Assembly: GCF_000715075.1 (NCBI RefSeq)
Contig: NC_134093.1
Coordinates: 100,238,826 to 100,302,825, forward strand
Length of the DNA: 64,000 nt
Direction of reading: 5' to 3'
Source: Nicotiana tabacum
Taxonomy: Eukaryota > Streptophyta > Magnoliopsida > Solanales > Solanaceae
The notes below the pieces were generated by a model that saw nothing but the letters and a program-made list of their open reading frames with translations, ran no database searches and was not told the DNA's origin. Of the stretch, positions 59,801-64,000 are shown piece by piece (the first letter of the stretch is position 1; the number at the start of each line of letters is the position of its first letter). The position numbers and the translations under genes are program-made.

Positions 59801-60305
59801 TGAGACTGGATACTTACTGGGTACATGTTGTTTATATACTCACGCTACACTTCTGCACTAATCGTGCAAGATCTGAGGCAGGTGCATCTGGTGTTCATTC
59901 AGGCGTGCACCCCCGATATCCGGAGGCATAGTGGTGAGCTGCTCTCTGAGTCCGTTCTGTAGCACCCGCCAACTCTCTCTTTGTATTTACTTTCTGTCTA
60001 TCTCATTTCAGATAGTTGCTTAGGTGTTTTATATATTCTACTATTTTCTCATACACTTATGACACCGGGTCTTGGAAATATGCTAGTAGCACTTGATGGC
60101 TTTTGAGTATTTGTTTCACCATACTTGTTCTTTTATTTGTTTACGCTTTACTTTATCAAATTTTCCACTTCTCATTAACTTAATAAATAAAAATCAAATA
60201 TTTTGAAATTATTAAAAGAATAAATACATGGCTAGTTCACCGTTGGCTTGCCTAGCGGCAACGTTAGGCGTCATCACGACCTATAGGAGAAATTGGGCCG
60301 TAAAA
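56872..60305 (+). repeat. E7 5' LTR with MITE insertion
   Basis: It starts TGTAACGACCCGACTAGTCG and ends AATTGGGCCGTAAAA (a decayed GGGTCGTGACA), three bases before the PBS. Landmarks are the CGCACCTGCG cluster (58190-58530), GAGGTAAGT (58647 and 59050), CCTCGGCA modules (59403-59515) and the GTCGATGTCGACCCCTCG box (59766). Without the MITE it is about 2.83 kb, close to the E2 LTR. No long open frame. Confidence 0.88.
57014..57612. mobile_element. Tourist/PIF-Harbinger-like MITE, 599 bp
   Basis: Terminal inverted repeats begin GGGTGTGTTTGGTAT and end ATACCAAACACACCC; the similarity extends about 30 bp (GAAAATATTTTCC arms). The flanks are TTA (57011-57013) and TTA (57613-57615), the 3-bp target of Harbinger-type elements. 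The E1 LTR has the unoccupied site (AACACTTGGTTCCTTAA, about 4776). There is no transposase. Positions 57165-57333 hold about ten degenerate 16-17 bp repeats like CCCGTAAACTTTCGAA. Confidence 0.85.
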
Positions 60306-60308
60306 ACA

Positions 60309-60320
60309 TGGTGTCAGAGC
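60309..60320 (+). promoter_or_regulatory. E7 primer-binding site, one mismatch
   Basis: TGGTGTCAGAGC differs from TGGTATCAGAGC by one base. Its position three bases after the LTR end fits the other elements. Confidence 0.8.
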
Positions 60321-60497
60321 ACTAGGTTCACGTAGGTCTCACAAGTTATGAGCGAGCCTCATAGAGTCTTGCAGATCGGTGTGGAGACGTCCGCACTCAT
60401 CTTCGAGAGGCTATAAGGTGTTAGAAAACTACTCTTTCTTCATCTTCTATTGTTCGGTTGATGTTGTGCTAAGTATCTTTCTCTTATTCTCTCAAAG

Positions 60498-60743
60498 ATG
60501 GTGAGAACGCACGCGACACATGTACCCGAACATGGATGAGCTGCTCCCTTTGTTGCCAGAGGCCGAGGTTAGAGGGCGAGGGAGGGCTCCAGCTTGTGGT
60601 AGAGGACGAGGGCATCCTAGTGTTGCTCCAGTTGTGCCACCAGTGGATCCAGTGGAGGATCCTATTATTGAGGAGCAGGGCGAGGTGCCTGCAGCGGGGC
60701 CAACCCCAATAGATATCATGTCCGCACTTACTAAATTCACCCT
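60498..60743 (+). pseudogene. E7 gag N-terminus, interrupted
   Basis: The frame opens MVRTHATH at 60498 after a leader like those of E3 and E8. It then shifts into an Arg/Gly- and Pro/Val-rich stretch (RGRGRAPACGRGRGHPSVAP, about 60570-60620; VPPVDPVEDPIIEEQGEVPA). It ends around IDIMSALTKF near 60740, where E8 begins. The N-terminal RGRG tract is typical of gag in this group. Confidence 0.7.
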
Positions 60744-60846
60744 TGTGTCTTATTTGAAATTAATTAATTTATGTTCTACCCTTATATCCAATTAAACTCT
60801 TACGTGCCTTAACTAAAGTTGTTGCCACTTTTATTGCCATGCTATC

Positions 60847-61130
60847 TTTTCCGTAATTGCTAACCTTAATTGAAGTTATCATTATCTCTTCCGTAATTCC
60901 TTAACCTTAGTTGGAGTTATTATTATCTCATCCGTAATTTCTTAACCGTAATTGAAGTTAGTATTATCTCTTCCGTAATTTCTTAATCTTAATTGAAATT
61001 ATTATCTCCTCCGTAATTGCTTAACCTTAATTGAAGTTATTATTGTCTCTTCCTTAGTTGTGTAACCTTAATTGAAGTTATTATTATCTCTTCCGTAATT
61101 GCTTAGCCTTAATTAAAGTTTTGTGGAATC
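60847..61130 (+). repeat. Seven-copy tandem repeat of about 41 bp in the E8 LTR
   Basis: The core CCGTAATTGCTTAACCTTAA recurs at about 60851, 60891, 60932, 60973, 61011, 61052 (diverged) and 61093, with AATTGAAGTTATTATTATCT between. Spacing is 38-41 bp. Confidence 0.9.
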
Positions 61131-61463
61131 GTTGTTACACATTATCTCTCCCTTTGTTGAGCTATTCTTGTTGAGACCATTATTCCCTGTTGTGTCTTTC
61201 TTTGTGAGATCGTTCTTCCGCTTCTTTGTGTTCTGAAGTTCTTGAGTTGATTTACTTGTTGTATTCTCGTGTTATTGTTATTATTGTTGTTGTTGTTGTT
61301 ATTATTTTACTCAGTGTTATTGAGCAGAGGGCTATGCGTGGTTGTGGTGTTGAAAATGTTTTGAGGAAATATTGTGGCATATGGGCACATGTTGTGAGAG
61401 TTATTTTATTGTGTTATTATGTTTTGGCACACGTGGTATTGTTGAGAGGATTATCGGGGTGTT

Positions 61464-62006
61464 CACACGTGAGTTGTCCGTGCTGTTGAACTATTGATAT
61501 TTGCACATGCGGCATGACAAGGCGGGCTATATATGTGGGTTTGCGCATGTGGCGAGACAAGGTGGGAATATTATCGTGTGCGTGCGGCAAGACAAGGCGG
61601 GGATTTACTTTATTATTATGCACATGGTGAGACAAGGTGGGTTATGTCGGGGAATAATTTGTGATGATTTGTGATAGCCTGGGGGCATTGTTATTATTGA
61701 TATTTGGGGTGATCATTTCATATGTATCATTCGTTGTCTCTGCTCTTACTTGTTGACTTAAATTGTGGTAGAACACTTGCACAATCATACACGTAAACGA
61801 ATCACCCATATTGGTTTAAGAAGATGAATCTTGATGTTATTGACCATTTAAATGTAGTTCCGTGTACTTGCCTTCTATGTGAGAGTTATCCTGTTGGCAC
61901 GCAAGTTGTTCGTGCAGTCATAAGTCATTGTTATTGTTGGCATATGAGTGGTCCATGCGGATGTTAGATATTGTCACTCTCTTGGCATGTGAGTCGTCCG
62001 TGCGGT
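61464..62006 (+). repeat. Dispersed hairpin motif GGCACGTGAGTTGTCCGTGC (E8 LTR)
   Basis: Four copies lie at about 61464, 61896, 61939 and 61984. Arms: CACG/CGTG, GCACG/CGTGC, GCAT/ATGC and GCATG/CGTGC, each around a nine-base or similar loop. The third copy changes both arms (C to T and G to A), keeping the pair, and the fourth uses a wobble. Confidence 0.75.
61502..61645 (+). repeat. Four-copy repeat GCACATGCGGCGAGACAAGG in the E8 LTR
   Basis: Copies begin near 61502, 61542, 61579 and 61619, 37-41 bp apart, each ending GACAAGGCGGG or GACAAGGTGGG. Confidence 0.85.
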
Positions 62007-62750
62007 TATGAATTCGTAATGTGGGCACAAGATGCCAAGTGATTAAGGTTCATGAATTGGGACCCGTGATTTGTGATTATGAGGTTTGGTACCTCGTGGA
62101 AATTCTAGAATAAATCTGGTGTAAAAGCAGTTGTTCTTATTGAGTTATTACTTGTTTTCCTTTATTTGGTTTTCCCCGGACTTAGACTGTGTTCAGCTTA
62201 CTCTACAGCATTACTACCTATTTGTTTTTTTGTTGCTAATTGTCATTTCTAGTGTTTTATTGCGAGTATTGTTTTATCGTCCTTACCATGCTTAGCTTTA
62301 TATTCACATTGTTTCCCCATTAGTTCACCTTCATACTTGTTCAGATTGTACTAATGCTACGCTTTCTGCATATTTTTGTGCAGATCCAGGTACTCAGAGT
62401 TGTTGATCACTAGCTAGTGGTTCGGGTTTTACTGTGGAGACTCAAGGTCAACTTGTCGTCGCGTTCGCAGGCCTCGGAGTCATCTTCTGATATTGTACTT
62501 GTACCGTTTATTTCTATTTTGGAACAGATGTACTTAGAGATTCTTTAGCTAGCTTATGACTTGTACTATCGGTTTTGGGATATTATATCATATCGGAAAT
62601 ATTGGCTTCATTTAGAAATATCTGGTTTTCTGCTTATAGTTCTATTGGTTAATAGCTATCATTTAATTCAGTAAGTGTTAGGCTTACCTAGTCGTAGAGA
62701 CTAGGTTCCATCACGATATCCTACGAAGGAAAATCGGGGTCGTGACAAGT

Positions 62751-62762
62751 TGGAATCAGAGC
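62751..62762 (+). promoter_or_regulatory. E8 primer-binding site, one mismatch
   Basis: TGGAATCAGAGC, three bases after the LTR end; it resembles the initiator tRNA-Met site TGGTATCAGAGC. Confidence 0.82.
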
Positions 62763-62945
62763 TCTAGGTTCATAGGTGCTACGAGTTATAAGCGAGTTTA
62801 GCATAGTCTTGCAGATCGGTATGGAGATGTCTGTACTTATCTTCGAGAGGCTACGGAACTATTAGGAAGACTTCACTTCTTTCATTCCTATCGTGTGAGT
62901 TTATTGATCTCGAGTTTGAGCCTTTGGCATTCTATTCTCTCACAG
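62763..62945 (+). other. E8 leader between PBS and gag
   Basis: This is about 180 bp sharing GATCGGTATGGAGATGTCTG and CTTCGAGAGGCTA with the leaders of E3, E5 and E7. The conservation between elements with different LTRs suggests a packaging or dimerisation role (inference). Confidence 0.6.
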
Positions 62946-64000
62946 ATGGTGAGAACACGAGCTGCAGTCACTGATGACGCTGCCCCAGAGCCGGTGTTGC
63001 TCGGGGCCGAGGCAGAGGTCGAGGAGGAGCACGTACCACAGCTAGAGCACCTGTTAGAGTAGCAGTTGAGGAGCCGCCAGTAGCTCCGATTGGGGAACAG
63101 GCACCGAAGGTGCCTGTTGCTACCCCGGGACTTCAGGAGACCTTAGCATAGTTCCTAAGCATGTTTGGCACATTGGCTCAGGCGGTGTTGATTCCGGTTA
63201 CACCAGCTACTTCACAGACCGGGGGAGAAGCTCATACTCCCGCTGCCCGTACTCCAGAGTAGTGAGTCCACGTTGGTCAGGTTCCAGGGGTCATACCAGT
63301 AAAGCCTGTTATTCTGGTTCAGCTCGTGGTTTGGGCAGCAATATCTGAGGAGGAACAACTTAGATTTGTGAGGTTCAAGAAGTATCACCCTCCTACTTTC
63401 AGTGGTTTAGATTCAGAGGATGCCCAGGATTTTCTAGAGAAGTGCCACCGTATTCTTCGCACTATGGGTGTTGTGGAGATGAGTGGGGTTGCTTTTACTA
63501 TGTTCCAGCTTAAGGGAGCGGCATATCACTGGTGGCGAGTGTGCGAGTTAGGTAGCCCGGCCGATGTAGCTTCACTTTCATGGACTCAGTTATCAGAGAT
63601 GTTCTTGAGAGAGAGAGAGTTTCCCAGACTCTTCGGGATGCATGGCATGCGGAGTTTGAGCAGTTGCGCCAGGACACTATGTCAGTGTCAGAGTATGCCG
63701 TTAGATTTAATGATTTGTCCAGACTTACACCTGCTTTGGTTTTTATAGCTAGAGAGCGAGTCCTCAGGTTTATTGAAGGGATTAGTCATGATATCTGGTT
63801 CAGCATGGCTCAAGAGTTGGAGTCGGATGTTCCATTTTAGCTAGTAGTAGAGATTGCTTGCCGATTAGAGGGAATGCGGGGTCAGGAGAGAGGGCAGGGA
63901 GGCTAATAAGCCTCGGGGCCCGGGAGGATCTACTAGTCCCTATTTTGGAGGCAGGGTACGCCATGGTAGAGGTTTTGTGGGTCAGCCAGTTCAGTTTGTA
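62946..64000 (+). pseudogene. E8 gag, frameshifted, runs off the window
   Basis: The start MVRTRAAVTDDAAPEPV at 62946 is followed by frame changes in an Arg/Gly-rich tract and a TAG near 63149 where CAG is expected. From 63326 the frame VWAAISEEEQLRFVRFKKYH, PPTFSGLDSEDAQDFLEKCH, FTMFQLKGAAYHWWR is the conserved gag core. At a GA run (63607-63619) the frame shifts: the end continues in another frame as ERVSQTLRDAWHAEFEQLRQ, VSEYAVRFNDLSRLTPALVF, RERVLRFIEGISHDIWFSMA, to a stop at 63838. Gag would form the element's particle; the rest of E8 lies right of the window. Confidence 0.85.

Larger units (their letters stand above)
60744..62747 (+). repeat. E8 5' LTR (left edge uncertain)
   Basis: It ends CGGGGTCGTGACA at 62747, three bases before a PBS. 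The left edge is placed near 60744 because E7 gag reading ends there. A TG start at 60719, 60744 or 60746 is possible, and no target duplication can be checked. It lacks the CGCACCTGCG cluster and is a different LTR family from the others here. It contains three groups of short tandem repeats, annotated separately, and no gene. Confidence 0.65.

Overview
The window is repeat-filled nuclear DNA from a flowering plant, most likely a member of the nightshade family (Solanaceae). This rests on the look of the LTRs: Ty3/gypsy elements with 2-3 kb LTRs, TGTAACGACC-type LTR starts, GGTCGTGACA-type ends, dense CGCACCTGCG clusters, and primer-binding sites matching the 3' end of initiator tRNA-Met. The genus cannot be fixed by eye. 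I see no intact host gene, no rRNA or tRNA gene and no CRISPR. All protein similarity is to transposon proteins, and all of it is broken by stops and frameshifts. The density of nested elements suggests pericentromeric or other heterochromatin.

Layout, with my own labels. E1 (about 331-7147, +) is a decayed Ty3/gypsy chromovirus-like element: gag, protease, RT, RNase H, integrase, chromodomain, polypurine tract, 3' LTR. E2 (7148-23795, -) is a related element whose LTR is split by E3. E3 (9066-19458, +) is structurally complete, with two LTRs, PBS, PPT and a 5-bp GATCC target duplication. Its 4.5-kb interior has almost no coding capacity. E4 (23796-25450, -) is an LTR fragment.

From 24461 to 47237 there is a seven-copy direct tandem array with a period of about 3.24 kb. 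Each unit is a chimera of five pieces: E4 LTR, a fragment of an RTE-type LINE reverse transcriptase, an AT-rich segment I cannot identify, an LTR fragment, and the 3' end of the E5 interior. E5 (last unit through about 53235, -) is a second member of the E3 family. Its interior runs on to a PBS at 51119 and its 5' LTR starts at 51134.

To the right lie a 927-bp Mutator-like non-autonomous element with a 9-bp target duplication (53266-54192), about 1.1 kb of AT-rich DNA, a truncated minus-strand LTR (E6, 55330-56871) and the plus-strand LTR of E7 (56872-60305). E7's LTR carries a 599-bp Tourist/Harbinger-like MITE. E7's gag start (60498) is interrupted by another element, E8 (LTR about 60744-62747, then a frameshifted gag to the window end).

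The items most worth a second look are: the composite tandem array, which looks like a young retrotransposon-derived satellite; the distribution of variants among its units; and several sets of 30-45 bp modules in the LTRs and interiors whose short inverted arms vary together, so that pairing is kept.
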